Shown here: piece after piece, positions 38,701 through 48,673 of the stretch | How the letters are laid out: every line of letters starts with the position of its first letter | How positions within the stretch are numbered: the first letter of the stretch is position 1 | DNA from: an uncultured Mycoplasmatota bacterium | GTDB lineage: Bacteria > Bacillota_I > Bacilli_A > RF39 > UBA660 | NCBI GenBank assembly: GCA_947305065.1 | Contig: CAMZCT010000006.1 | Location: 1-64,000, forward strand | Direction: 5' to 3' | Length of the DNA stretch: 64,000 nt | Made by a program: the position numbers and the translations under genes | Notes under the pieces: model-generated | Told to the model about the DNA's origin: nothing | The model's database searches: none | Seen by the model: only the letters and a program-made list of their open reading frames with translations

Positions 38701-39819
38701 TTAATAAGTTTTAATAGGCAATATTAATTGAATTAAAGATTCATCAGTTACTGATTTAATAACTATCGGTTTTACTTCTCCATTCAATAATATTAATATA
38801 TCTTCATCTTTCATAGTCTTTAAGGCATCTAACATATACTTAGCACTAAATGAAATATCTATATTAGCATCATTGCTAGTTTCTATAGTTAATTTTTCTT
38901 CTACCTTACCTATTTCAGAAGCATAAGAATTAATAATCATTTCATTATCTTTAACTTTCATTTTTACAATATTTTTATCTTTACCCTGTGTTAATAAAGC
39001 TGCTCTATCTATTGCACTATAATAATCTCCAAGTTTAGTATTAATAATAATTGAAAAATCAGTAGGTATTAAATTAGTTGTATTAGGATAAGTTCCTGAT
39101 AATAAATTACTTTGAAATATATAGTTTTTATATTTAAATAATATCTTATTACTAAATACATGCATTTCTACATCTTCATCATCAACAATTATCTTATCTA
39201 ATTCTATTATATTCTTTCCAGGTATAACTATATTAATATCTTCATCTGAAGGACTATCTAGAGTAATAATCTTCTTTGCTAATCTATAAGAATCTGTAGC
39301 TATACACTCAAATATATCCCCTACTATCTTAAAATTCAAACCTGTTAATAATGGTCTTAATTCTTGAGTTGATATTGCAAATGATGTTTGATTTATTATA
39401 CTCTTAAATAATTCTCCTTTTATAATAATAGGATTATCTTTTTCTTCAAGTTTTAAACTTGGATATTCTTTAGGATCTAAACAATTTAAATCATATTGAC
39501 TATTATCAGAAGATATCCTTATTTTTAAACCATCCATTAATTCAAAATTAACTAAATCTGATGGTAACTTTCTTATAATATCTAATATAAATTTACTTTG
39601 AATAATAATAGATCCATTATTTTCTATATTCTTAATTGATTCTTTAGGAATAAAACTTCTTATTGTTAATTCTGAATCACTAGCAGTTAAATATAATCCA
39701 TCTTTATCTAGTTCAAATTTAATACCATTTAATATTGGTATGATATTTTTAGCAGATATGGCTTTTACTACATTCCCTAAATTTTCTAATATAATACTCT
39801 TTTCTATTGTAAATTTCAT
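38701..39819 (-). CDS. dnaN: DNA polymerase III beta subunit (sliding clamp)
   Basis: MKFTIEKSIILENLGNVVKAISAKNIIPILNGIKFEL...C-terminal LIQLILPIKTY; adjacent to dnaA. Confidence 0.97.
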   Translation of the reverse strand: MKFTIEKSIILENLGNVVKAISAKNIIPILNGIKFELDKDGLYLTASDSELTIRSFIPKESIKNIENNGSIIIQSKFILDIIRKLPSDLVNFELMDGLKIRISSDNSQYDLNCLDPKEYPSLKLEEKDNPIIIKGELFKSIINQTSFAISTQELRPLLTGLNFKIVGDIFECIATDSYRLAKKIITLDSPSDEDINIVIPGKNIIELDKIIVDDEDVEMHVFSNKILFKYKNYIFQSNLLSGTYPNTTNLIPTDFSIIINTKLGDYYSAIDRAALLTQGKDKNIVKMKVKDNEMIINSYASEIGKVEEKLTIETSNDANIDISFSAKYMLDALKTMKDEDILILLNGEVKPIVIKSVTDESLIQLILPIKTY

Positions 39820-39897
39820 TATATCTCCTCTTTCTTTTTTTATATTTTTAATATTATTATTAATATTATGAAGTTAATAATGTTAATAACTTTGTTT

Positions 39898-39970
39898 TTA
39901 TCCACATAATTGTAGTTTTTTTAGTATTTTTATGATGTGTATAACCTGTGAATTATTAACAAGTTATCAA
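39898..39970. promoter_or_regulatory. DnaA-box cluster between dnaN and dnaA
   Basis: TTATCCACA (39898-39906), TGTGTATAA = reverse TTATACACA (39936-39944), and weaker TGTGAATTA and TTATCAACT. Confidence 0.7.
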
Positions 39971-39974
39971 CTTA

Positions 39975-41348
39975 CTATAACTTAGATCTTATTTCATTTA
40001 TAATATCTTTCATTTCTGAATTAATCTTTATATCTTCTTCTATTTTATCACATGCGTGTATAACTGTAGAATGGTCTCTTCCTCCAAATTCCATTCCTAT
40101 TCTTGGGAAAGATTCATCAGTTAACATTCTACATAAATACATAGCAACCATTCTTGGATAAGCTATATTAGCACTTCTCTTTTTTCCTTTTAAAACTTCT
40201 ACTGTTAATTTGTAATAATCAGCTACTACTTTTTGAATGTTTGAAATATCACTTTTATTATAAGGATCCCTAGTTATATAATCCTTTAAAGCTTCATTAG
40301 CAAACTTTAAGTCAATTTTTTCAGGTACACACATAGCTGTATAAGCTACTAATCTATTAACTGCTCCCTCTAAACTTCTAACATCAGAATCAAAATTATT
40401 TGCAATAAATTCAATACCTTCATCAGTCATTTTATCATTAATTGATAAATTATGTATTTTCTCTTTTACTATACGACATCTTAATTCAAAGTCTGGAGGA
40501 TAAATATCTACCGGTAATCCCCAAGCAAATCTGCTTCTAAGCCTTTCTTCTAGTAGTTTTAAATCTTCAGGTGACCTATCAGAACTTATAATAATTTGTT
40601 TATTCTTTCCATGTAAGTCATTAAATATATGAAAGAACTCTTCTTGAGTTTTTTCTGCTCCTACTAGGAATTGAATATCATCAATTATTAATACATCTAT
40701 ATTTCTATATTTATTTTTAAATATATTAGCATTATCAGCTTTATTATTACTACTTACTAAATTAAAATAATCTTTTCTAAAATCATCACTAGTAGTATAT
40801 AATACCTTTAATTTTGGATTATTATCTACTATATAATTACCTATAGCATGCATTAAATGTGTCTTTCCTAAACCACTTTTTCCATAAATAAATAATGGAT
40901 TATATTGAAGACCAGGATTTTTAGCCACAGCCAATGCTGCAGTATTAGCAAACTTATTTGTATCCCCTACTACGAAATTATCAAATTTTAGATTTTCATT
41001 TAAATTTGATTCAAATAAAATTAGGCTGTTGATATCATCAAAGTTATTAACAATATCATTTTCAATATTATTTTCTATTTTTTCTTCTTTTACTTCGTCT
41101 TCTAGAATACAATCTATTTCCCTATTTATCCCAGTTATCTTAGCAAAAGCATCAGATATTGTTCCATAATAATTAGATAAAAGCATCTTCTTATGTAACG
41201 GCATAGGTACTAATAAAGTTATTTTGTCATCGGTGATATCGTATAAACTGGTTTTTCCAAACCATAAGTTAAAGGTTACTTCTTGAAAATTATTATGCAT
41301 AATATCCAAAAAGTCTGACCATATTTCCTCTTTGTTCAATACCATCAC
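39975..41348 (-). CDS. dnaA: Chromosomal replication initiator DnaA
   Basis: NPLFIYGKSGLGKTHLMHAIGNYI, VLIIDDIQFL, RSRFAWGLPVDIYPPDFE, RMLTDESFPRIGMEFGGRDHSTVIHACDKI. Confidence 0.99.
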   Translation of the reverse strand: MMVLNKEEIWSDFLDIMHNNFQEVTFNLWFGKTSLYDITDDKITLLVPMPLHKKMLLSNYYGTISDAFAKITGINREIDCILEDEVKEEKIENNIENDIVNNFDDINSLILFESNLNENLKFDNFVVGDTNKFANTAALAVAKNPGLQYNPLFIYGKSGLGKTHLMHAIGNYIVDNNPKLKVLYTTSDDFRKDYFNLVSSNNKADNANIFKNKYRNIDVLIIDDIQFLVGAEKTQEEFFHIFNDLHGKNKQIIISSDRSPEDLKLLEERLRSRFAWGLPVDIYPPDFELRCRIVKEKIHNLSINDKMTDEGIEFIANNFDSDVRSLEGAVNRLVAYTAMCVPEKIDLKFANEALKDYITRDPYNKSDISNIQKVVADYYKLTVEVLKGKKRSANIAYPRMVAMYLCRMLTDESFPRIGMEFGGRDHSTVIHACDKIEEDIKINSEMKDIINEIRSKL

Positions 41349-41382
41349 CCACCTTTGACATTTAGTAAAACTATTTTAACTC

Positions 41383-41560
41383 ATCCTGTGGAAAAATAAA
41401 AGATATATTTATTTAACAAAAAATTATAAACAAGTTATCCACTTTTCTATTAACAGATTATAGCAATAAAAATAGATAAAGAAGGAAGTTATTCACATTA
41501 TCAACAAAATTTATATAAACATAAAATAATAGTTATTAACTTATCAACAAAAATTGTAGA
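41383..41560. other. oriC: Replication origin (oriC) core with DnaA boxes
   Basis: dnaA-rpmH intergenic region, AT-rich: TGTGGAAAA (41387), TTATCCACT (41435), TTATTCACA (41489), TTATCAACA (41498 and 41541); gene polarity switches here. Confidence 0.85.
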
Positions 41561-41584
41561 TAACTTCAAGAAAATAGATATTTC

Positions 41585-41614
41585 TTGACTTTTCTTTTTA
41601 ACTAATATTATAAT
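41585..41614 (+). promoter_or_regulatory. Sigma-A-type promoter for rpmH-rnpA
   Basis: TTGACT-N18-TATAAT. Confidence 0.6.
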
Positions 41615-41647
41615 AAGGAAGCTTTATGAGATGTGGAGGTGTATTAT

Positions 41648-41773
41648 ATGAAAAGAACTTATCAACCAAATAATAGAAAAAGAGCAAAAAAGCATGGTTT
41701 TTTTGCTAGAAAAGAAACTAACGTACTAAATTCAAGAAGAAGAAAAGGACGTAAGAAAATAGTTGTTAAATAA
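41648..41773 (+). CDS. rpmH: 50S ribosomal protein L34
   Basis: [41 protein letters not shown] (41 aa, below the ORF track cutoff). Confidence 0.97.
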   Translation: MKRTYQPNNRKRAKKHGFFARKETNVLNSRRRKGRKKIVVK

Positions 41774-41797
41774 ACCACTCAACAGTGGTTTTTTATG
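41774..41797 (+). terminator. Terminator/attenuator after rpmH
   Basis: AACCACTCAACAGTGGTTTTTTATG. Confidence 0.7.
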
Positions 41798-41826
41798 TAT
41801 TAAAATAAAAAGGCAGGTTAAAAGAA

Positions 41827-42159
41827 TTGAAAAGATATGAGATGATAAAAGATCAAAATATCTTTAACAAACTAATAAATAAAGGAAAGTATAAAAAGAA
41901 TAAATATTTTGTAATTTATTATAGTTCTAATAATAATGATAAAACTAATTTTGGTATTGCTATAAGTAAAAAATACGGAAAAGCAGTTAAAAGAAACAAC
42001 ATTAAAAGAAAAGTTAGAAATATAATTGATAATAATAGAAATATGTTTCAAAAAGGGTTCAATTATATTATAATGGTTAGGAAGGACTGCGATAATAGGA
42101 CATATAATGAATTAAACGATTCATTTGTAGCAGTAATGAAAGAATTAGGTGAATTATGA
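41827..42159 (+). CDS. rnpA: Ribonuclease P protein component
   Basis: TTG start; FGIAISKKYGKAVKRNNIKRKVRNII; rpmH-rnpA-yidC order. Confidence 0.95.
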   Translation: MKRYEMIKDQNIFNKLINKGKYKKNKYFVIYYSSNNNDKTNFGIAISKKYGKAVKRNNIKRKVRNIIDNNRNMFQKGFNYIIMVRKDCDNRTYNELNDSFVAVMKELGEL

Positions 42160-43097
42160 AACGAGGAACAAAAATATTTATCTTGTTGATATCTATTATT
42201 TTATTAACAGGATGTACTAAAACTTTAAAAGTTAAAGATAAAATAATTAAATACGACAAAACAGGACAGACATTAACATCTAATATATTATGTCAACCAG
42301 AAGAAGAGGAACTAAAAGAGCTTTATATTAAATATGATAAGCACTTACAAGTAAAAATGGGTGATTTACCAACTTGTAAGAAATTTACTCCTAATAAGCT
42401 TAAATATAAGAGTTTATGGGAAAGCTTATTTGTTAAGCCTTTAGGATATTTAATATTAAAATTTGGATATTTAATAGATAGTATGGCAATATCTGTAATG
42501 GCTATTGGTTTATTAATAAGAATAATATTAATACCAGTACAAAACAAAAGCATTAAACAATCCGAAAATATGAAAAAAGCTCAACCAGAATTAATGAAAA
42601 TAGAAAAGAAATATGCAAACAGAGATGATAATGAAGCATTAATGGCTAAAAGTCAAGAAACAATGATGTTATATAAAAAATATGGAATAAATCCATTATC
42701 AGGCTGTTTATTAGCGTTTATTCAATTACCTTTATTCTTTGCTTTCTTAGAAGCAATTAATAGAGTACCAGCTATATTTGAAGGTTCTTTCTTAGGAATG
42801 AATTTAGGAATGACTCCTTCAACAGGAATAGCACAAAAAAAGTATATTTATATTATATTAGTAGTATTAATTATATTAACCACTTACTTATCATTTAAAA
42901 AGACAATGTCTTCTCAAAATGGACAATCCCCTGAAACACAACAACAAATGAAAATGATGTTTGTATTTATGATTGTTATGATATCATTTGCATCATTGAG
43001 TTTACCAACAGCAATCGCTTTATACTGGATAGCAACTAATGGATTTGCAATTATTCAAAGCGTAATTGTTCAAAAAAACATAGGAAAGAAGGATTAA
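42156..43097 (+). CDS. yidC: YidC/OxaA family membrane protein insertase
   Basis: Lipobox LLTGCTKTLK, IRIILIPVQNKSIKQSENMKKAQPELMKIEKKY, five TM-type segments. Confidence 0.95.
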   Translation: MKRGTKIFILLISIILLTGCTKTLKVKDKIIKYDKTGQTLTSNILCQPEEEELKELYIKYDKHLQVKMGDLPTCKKFTPNKLKYKSLWESLFVKPLGYLILKFGYLIDSMAISVMAIGLLIRIILIPVQNKSIKQSENMKKAQPELMKIEKKYANRDDNEALMAKSQETMMLYKKYGINPLSGCLLAFIQLPLFFAFLEAINRVPAIFEGSFLGMNLGMTPSTGIAQKKYIYIILVVLIILTTYLSFKKTMSSQNGQSPETQQQMKMMFVFMIVMISFASLSLPTAIALYWIATNGFAIIQSVIVQKNIGKKD

Positions 43098-43098
43098 T

Positions 43099-43737
43099 AT
43101 GAGTTTAAAATTAACAGAATACGAAGCTAAAACAAAAGAAGAAGCATTAAATAAAGCTTTAGATGAATTAAATCTAAGTGAAAAAGACATTATATATAAA
43201 TCAGAAGAAAAAAAAGGAAAGTTATTTAAAGCAGGATCTTGCATAGTTACAGTGGCAACTATTAAAGATATTGCAGACTACTTAAAAGAAGAATTAAAAG
43301 AATTAATAACTAATATGGGTATTGAAGTAAACATTGAAGTTAGTATCAGAGAAGAACAAATTAATTTAAAAATGTACTCAGATGCCAACAACATACTAAT
43401 TGGTAAAAATGGTCAGACATTAGTAGCAATTACAAATATATTAAAACAAATAATATATAATAAATTAGGAAAATACCCATATATACTTCTAGATGTAGAA
43501 AATTATAAAGAAAAGAAAATAACTAATATAGAAAGATTAGCAAAAAGAGTTGCTAGAGAAGTATCAAAGACAAAAGTTGATGCATCTTTAGATAATATGA
43601 ACTCATATGAAAGAAGAATTGTTCATAATGTTCTTACTAACTACAAACATGTAACAACTATTAGTGAAGGCGAAGAACCTAATAGACACGTAGTTATTAA
43701 GTATGTTGAAGAAAAAGAAAAGAAAGAAGAAGAATAA
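43099..43737 (+). CDS. jag: Jag/KhpB RNA-binding protein
   Basis: Jag-N (YEAKTKEEALNKALDELNLSEKDI), KH-like domain, R3H (ANRLA-type region, SYERRIVHNVLTNYKHVTTISEGEEPNRHVVI). Confidence 0.95.
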   Translation: MSLKLTEYEAKTKEEALNKALDELNLSEKDIIYKSEEKKGKLFKAGSCIVTVATIKDIADYLKEELKELITNMGIEVNIEVSIREEQINLKMYSDANNILIGKNGQTLVAITNILKQIIYNKLGKYPYILLDVENYKEKKITNIERLAKRVAREVSKTKVDASLDNMNSYERRIVHNVLTNYKHVTTISEGEEPNRHVVIKYVEEKEKKEEE

Positions 43738-43763
43738 AAAATTATTTCCCGGGAAATAATTTT
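43738..43763. promoter_or_regulatory. Putative Noc-binding site
   Basis: AAAATTATTTCCCGGGAAATAATTTT perfect palindrome with the ATTTCCCGGGAAAT core at 43744-43757. Could also act as the jag terminator (T-run follows). Confidence 0.65.
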
Positions 43764-43800
43764 TTTTGCAATAAAATTAATTTTTAAACATATAAAAATT

Positions 43801-43814
43801 ATTTCCCGGGAAAT
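43801..43814. promoter_or_regulatory. Putative Noc-binding site
   Basis: ATTTCCCGGGAAAT in the same AAAATT...AATTTT context, upstream of mnmE. Confidence 0.7.
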
Positions 43815-43853
43815 AATTTTATGCTATAATACCACCGAAAGGAGACGAATTAT

Positions 43854-45212
43854 ATGAATGATACAATATGTGCAATCTCAACTAGTCAAGGGGTTGGAGC
43901 CATTGCAATTATAAGAATAAGTGGTCCAAATTCAATAGAAATAGTTAATAAAATATTTAAAGGTAAAGATTTAAAAAAAGTTAAATCTCACACAATTAAC
44001 TATGGATATATAGTGGATAAAAATAATAAAGTAATAGATGAAGTTTTAGTATCAGTAATGAAATCTCCAAAAACATTTACAACAGAAGACACAGTTGAAA
44101 TCAATACCCATGGAGGTATAGCACCAACTAATGAAGTACTAGAATTGTTGTTAACTAATGGATGTCGTTTAGCGGAACCAGGAGAATTCACTAAAAGAGC
44201 TTTTTTAAATGGAAGAATAGATTTACTAGAAGCAGAAGCTGTTATGGATAAAATAAACGCTCAAACAGAAAAACAAAATCAACTAGCTAACAATCAATTA
44301 AAAGGGAAAGTATCAAAAATGATTGATGACCTAAGAAATGATATGGTTCAAATAATATCAAATATAAATGTTAATATTGATTTTCCTGAATATGATGACG
44401 TAGATATAATAACAAACGATATATTAATACCTAAAATTACAAAATTAAAAAAGAAAATAGAAAAAATAATTAAAGAAAGCAAAAATGGGGAAATAATAAA
44501 AAATGGTATAACTACAAGTATAATAGGGGAACCAAATGTTGGAAAAAGTAGCTTGCTTAATGCTCTGTTGGATGAAGAAAAAGCTATAGTTACAGATATT
44601 GCTGGAACTACAAGAGATATAGTAGAAGGAAATATAAACATAAATGGTATACCTTTAAATATAGTAGATACAGCAGGTATTAGAGAAACTGATAACATAA
44701 TTGAATTAATCGGCGTTGAAAAGAGTAAAGAAATGCTTAATAAATCAGATTTAATATTACTAGTACTAAATAATAATGAACCATTAAATGAAGAAATAAA
44801 AAATATATATAATAAGATAAAAAATAAAACACACATAATAATAGTAAATAAAACAGATTTAGAAAATAAACTAGATTTAGATTATTTCCCAAAAGAGAAA
44901 ATAATTAGAATGTCTCTAAGAAATAAAGAAGGTTTGGAACTATTAAAACAACAAATTGTTGATTTGTTTAATTTGTCCCAAATTGAAACCGAGGATCCAA
45001 CATATTTGAGTAATACAAGAAGTATTGCTATATTAAAAAATTGTTTAAAGAGTATTGAAGATATAGAAACTAGTTTAGATAATGACATTCCTATAGATAT
45101 GTTAGAAATAGATATAAAAAACATATGGGAAGAATTAGGAAAAATAAATGGGAAATATTATGATGAAGAACTATTAGATGAAATGTTTAGTAGATTCTGT
45201 TTGGGAAAATAA
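43854..45212 (+). CDS. mnmE: tRNA uridine-5-carboxymethylaminomethyl modification GTPase MnmE
   Basis: MNDTICAISTSQGVGAIAIIRISGP, GEPNVGKSSLLNALL, DTAGIRET, C-terminal FSRFCLGK. Confidence 0.98.
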   Translation: MNDTICAISTSQGVGAIAIIRISGPNSIEIVNKIFKGKDLKKVKSHTINYGYIVDKNNKVIDEVLVSVMKSPKTFTTEDTVEINTHGGIAPTNEVLELLLTNGCRLAEPGEFTKRAFLNGRIDLLEAEAVMDKINAQTEKQNQLANNQLKGKVSKMIDDLRNDMVQIISNINVNIDFPEYDDVDIITNDILIPKITKLKKKIEKIIKESKNGEIIKNGITTSIIGEPNVGKSSLLNALLDEEKAIVTDIAGTTRDIVEGNININGIPLNIVDTAGIRETDNIIELIGVEKSKEMLNKSDLILLVLNNNEPLNEEIKNIYNKIKNKTHIIIVNKTDLENKLDLDYFPKEKIIRMSLRNKEGLELLKQQIVDLFNLSQIETEDPTYLSNTRSIAILKNCLKSIEDIETSLDNDIPIDMLEIDIKNIWEELGKINGKYYDEELLDEMFSRFCLGK

Positions 45213-45215
45213 ATT

Positions 45216-45229
45216 ATTTCCCGAGAAAT
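45216..45229. promoter_or_regulatory. Putative imperfect Noc-binding site
   Basis: ATTTCCCGAGAAAT within AAATTATTTCCCGAGAAATAATTT, immediately 3' of mnmE. Confidence 0.55.
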
Positions 45230-45248
45230 AATTTTTAGTAAAGGAAGA

Positions 45249-46034
45249 ATGAAAATGGAATTTAAATTAAATACAAAACACTACGAAAAAATAGAAAATA
45301 TGGAAATAAAAAATAGAATTAAAGAAGTATATAATATTTGTTTAGAAGAATCCTTAAAGGGAAATAAAGTTGCTTTTTACTATGAAGATTTAAATAATAA
45401 CATAATTTCTTACAATGAAGATATCTGCTTTTATGCAGCAAGTACCATTAAAATACTAACATGTTTATTAGTATTTAAATTAGCTGATGATAAAAAAATT
45501 GATTTAAATAAAAAGATTCTAATAACGAATGAAGATATTATAACTGGTAGTGGAATAATAAAGAATCAAAAAGAAGATACGTTTTATACAATTGATAAAC
45601 TAATTGAATTATGTATAAAAGAAAGTGATAACACTGCATATATAAAATTAATAAGAATGATAGGAAAAGATAAAGTAATAGAATTTGGAAAATCATTAGG
45701 AGCAATTCATACACTTGAAGGAAAAGATTCTTATGGAATTACCAATTGTACAGACATGCTAATATATTGGAAAGAAATAATAAAATATATAGAAGGAAAC
45801 GAAAATGGAAAAAAATATAAAGAATATTTATTGAATCCATCTGTTAAATATATTAATCTAGATAATTATGTTAGAAAATATGGAGAATATGATATTGCCT
45901 ATCATGAAACAGGATACGTTGATAATAATAAACCATATTATTTAATAGTTCTTACACAACTAAACAAGAAAGATTATAAAAAAGAATTTATTAATAGAAT
46001 TGCTAGTATAATAGATGAAATAAACAATTATTAA
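45249..46034 (+). CDS. Class A beta-lactamase-related serine hydrolase
   Basis: AASTIKILTCLLVFKLAD (SxxK), CIKESDNTAYIKLIR (SDN). Confidence 0.82.
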   Translation: MKMEFKLNTKHYEKIENMEIKNRIKEVYNICLEESLKGNKVAFYYEDLNNNIISYNEDICFYAASTIKILTCLLVFKLADDKKIDLNKKILITNEDIITGSGIIKNQKEDTFYTIDKLIELCIKESDNTAYIKLIRMIGKDKVIEFGKSLGAIHTLEGKDSYGITNCTDMLIYWKEIIKYIEGNENGKKYKEYLLNPSVKYINLDNYVRKYGEYDIAYHETGYVDNNKPYYLIVLTQLNKKDYKKEFINRIASIIDEINNY

Positions 46035-46046
46035 AGAGGTGATAAT

Positions 46047-47918
46047 ATGGAATATGAAATAATAGTAGTAGGTGCAGGCCATGCTGGTTGTGAAGCAGCC
46101 TATGCTTCAGCAAAAAAAAGACATAAAACCTTACTTATTACAAGTAATATGAAAAATATTGCTGATATGCCATGTAATCCTCATATTGGTGGAAGCGCTA
46201 AAGGAATTGTAGTAAGAGAAATAGATGCACTTGGAGGAATAATGGGAAAAGTAGCAGATAAGACTCATTTACAAATAAAAATGTTAAATAGTGCTAAAGG
46301 ACCAGCTGTTCAAGCTTTAAGAGCACAGGGAGATAAAATAGCTTATCCTAAAGAAATGATTAATACCTTAAATAAATTAAAAGATTTAACTATAAAAGAA
46401 GGAATGGTAGAAGATTTAATTGTCGAAAATAATACTGTTAAAGGAATAATACTAGATAATGGTGAAAAAATTGTTTCCCAAAAGGTAATTTTAACTACAG
46501 GGACATACTTAAGAGCAGACATCTTGGTAGGTAGTACTAGAACTAGACAAGGTCCACACGGAGAAAAGCCTTCAAATTTTCTAAGTACAAAATTAAAAGA
46601 GTATGGTTTTAATATTATTAGATTAAAAACAGGAACTCCACAAAGAATAGATAGAAGCACAATTGACTTTTCTAAAACAAAATTGGAACCTGGAGACGAT
46701 AAATTATTAACATTTAGTTTTGATTTAGAACCTTCCTATAAAATTGAAGATCAAGTACCTTGTTACTTAACCTATACTACAAAAGAAACCCATAAAATAA
46801 TTAGAGATAATTTAAACAAATCTAGTATGTACGGAGGATTAGATGATATAGAAGGTATTGGTCCAAGATATTGTCCATCTATAGAAGATAAAGTTGTTAG
46901 ATTTAGTGATAAAGAAAGACATCAACTATTCTTAGAACCAGAAAGCAGATACTATGATGATATATACGTTCAAGGTTTTTCAACCTCAATGCCACCTGAA
47001 GTACAAGAAAAGATGGTCCATTCATTACCAGGACTAGAAAATGCCAAAATTTTAAAATACGGATATGCCATAGAGTACGACGCAATATATCCTACTCAAT
47101 TAAACTATTCATTAGAAACTAAAGTATTAAAAAATCTATATACAGCTGGGCAAATAAATGGTACTAGTGGATATGAAGAAGCGGCATGTCAAGGATTAAT
47201 GGCGGGTATTAATGCTTCATTAGATATAGAAGGAAAAGAGCCACTAGTGTTAAAAAGAAATGATGCATACATTGGAGTTTTAATAGATGATTTAATAACA
47301 AAAGGAATTAGAGATCCATATCGTCTATTATCAAGTAGGGCAGAGTTTAGATTAATATTAAGAAGTGATAATGCGGATTTGAGACTAAGAAAGTATGGCT
47401 ATGATGTAGGATTAATATCAGATGAACAAATGAATAAACTAAAAGAAAAAGAACATAATATTGAGCAATTAAAGGATTTCATGCGCAATAATAAAATAAA
47501 AATAACAGATGAAACACAAAAAATATTTCAAAATCATAATATTGATATTCCAACAGCTACATTATCTTTAGAACAACTAATCAAAAGACCTCAAATAACC
47601 ATGAGTTTTTTAGAAAAATTGATAGAAATACCATTTAATAATGAGATAAAAGAGCAAGTAGAAATTAATTATAAATATGAGGGATATATAAAAAAATCAA
47701 TAATTGAAGCAGAAAAAATGTTAAAGTTAGAAAAAAAACAAATACCTGACGATATTGATTATGATAAAGTTAAAAATATTGCTTCAGAAGCACGCCAAAA
47801 ATTAAAAGAAGTAAAACCAAAAACAATAGCACAAGCAATAAGAATTAGTGGTGTTAATCCATCCGATATTTCAGTTTTATCAGTATATCTAAAAAAGGAA
47901 TATAACAAGTATGAATAA
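46047..47918 (+). CDS. mnmG: tRNA uridine-5-carboxymethylaminomethyl modification enzyme MnmG
   Basis: IIVVGAGHAGCEAAYASAKK, NPHIGGSAKGIVVREIDALGG, LLSSRAEFRLILRSDNADLRL. Confidence 0.98.
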   Translation: MEYEIIVVGAGHAGCEAAYASAKKRHKTLLITSNMKNIADMPCNPHIGGSAKGIVVREIDALGGIMGKVADKTHLQIKMLNSAKGPAVQALRAQGDKIAYPKEMINTLNKLKDLTIKEGMVEDLIVENNTVKGIILDNGEKIVSQKVILTTGTYLRADILVGSTRTRQGPHGEKPSNFLSTKLKEYGFNIIRLKTGTPQRIDRSTIDFSKTKLEPGDDKLLTFSFDLEPSYKIEDQVPCYLTYTTKETHKIIRDNLNKSSMYGGLDDIEGIGPRYCPSIEDKVVRFSDKERHQLFLEPESRYYDDIYVQGFSTSMPPEVQEKMVHSLPGLENAKILKYGYAIEYDAIYPTQLNYSLETKVLKNLYTAGQINGTSGYEEAACQGLMAGINASLDIEGKEPLVLKRNDAYIGVLIDDLITKGIRDPYRLLSSRAEFRLILRSDNADLRLRKYGYDVGLISDEQMNKLKEKEHNIEQLKDFMRNNKIKITDETQKIFQNHNIDIPTATLSLEQLIKRPQITMSFLEKLIEIPFNNEIKEQVEINYKYEGYIKKSIIEAEKMLKLEKKQIPDDIDYDKVKNIASEARQKLKEVKPKTIAQAIRISGVNPSDISVLSVYLKKEYNKYE

Positions 47919-48627
47919 AGAAGAATTTATAAAAAAACTTAAAGAAGAGAACATAGAGGTAACTGAGCAAATTTTACAACAATTAATGATTTATAAAGAT
48001 TTCTTAATCGAATATAACAAACACACTAACTTAACAGCTATAAAAGATGAAAAAGATATATATTTAAAACACTTTTATGATTCAATAATTATATCTAAAT
48101 ACTTTTCTATCAAAAATGAAAAAATATTAGATATAGGCACAGGAGCAGGCTTTCCTGGAATGGTACTCAAAATATTTTTTCCAAATATTAAAATTACACT
48201 TCTAGATTCAAATAATAAAAAAATAAGGTTTATTGAAGAACTATGTAATAAATTAAATATAAAAGATGTGGAAATAATCTGTGAAAGAGCAGAAGATTAT
48301 TGTAAGAATAATAGAGAAAAATTCGATATAGTTACATCAAGAGCAGTTAGTAATTTAACAACTCTTAGTGAAATATCACTACCATTTGTAAAAATTGGGG
48401 GATATTTTATACCTTTAAAAGGAGGAAATAGAGAAGAAATTGAGTCTGCTCAATATGCTATTTCCATACTAGGAGGTAAAACAGAAAAAGAGTATAATTA
48501 TACATTACCTGTCGAGGAAAGTAATAGAACAATCTTATTAATAAAAAAAGAAAGAAAAACACCAGTTTTATACCCTCGTCAATATAATAAAATAATTAAA
48601 AATCCATTGAAAAAAGAGGAAAAATAA
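47911..48627 (+). CDS. rsmG: 16S rRNA (guanine527-N7) methyltransferase RsmG
   Basis: NLTAIKDEKDIYLKHFYDS, LDIGTGAGFPGMVLKI, SRAVSNLTTLSE. Confidence 0.96.
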   Translation: MNKEEFIKKLKEENIEVTEQILQQLMIYKDFLIEYNKHTNLTAIKDEKDIYLKHFYDSIIISKYFSIKNEKILDIGTGAGFPGMVLKIFFPNIKITLLDSNNKKIRFIEELCNKLNIKDVEIICERAEDYCKNNREKFDIVTSRAVSNLTTLSEISLPFVKIGGYFIPLKGGNREEIESAQYAISILGGKTEKEYNYTLPVEESNRTILLIKKERKTPVLYPRQYNKIIKNPLKKEEK

Positions 48628-48673
48628 GATATGATAAAATATAGAATAGGAATAATCTCAAGGGGATGATGAT

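Noticed and set aside
43738-43815. Palindromes after jag read simply as intrinsic terminators
   Set aside because: The hairpin plus T-run is possible at 43738, but the same extended sequence also occurs inside dnaX and equals the Noc consensus, so termination alone does not explain it. A dual role remains open.
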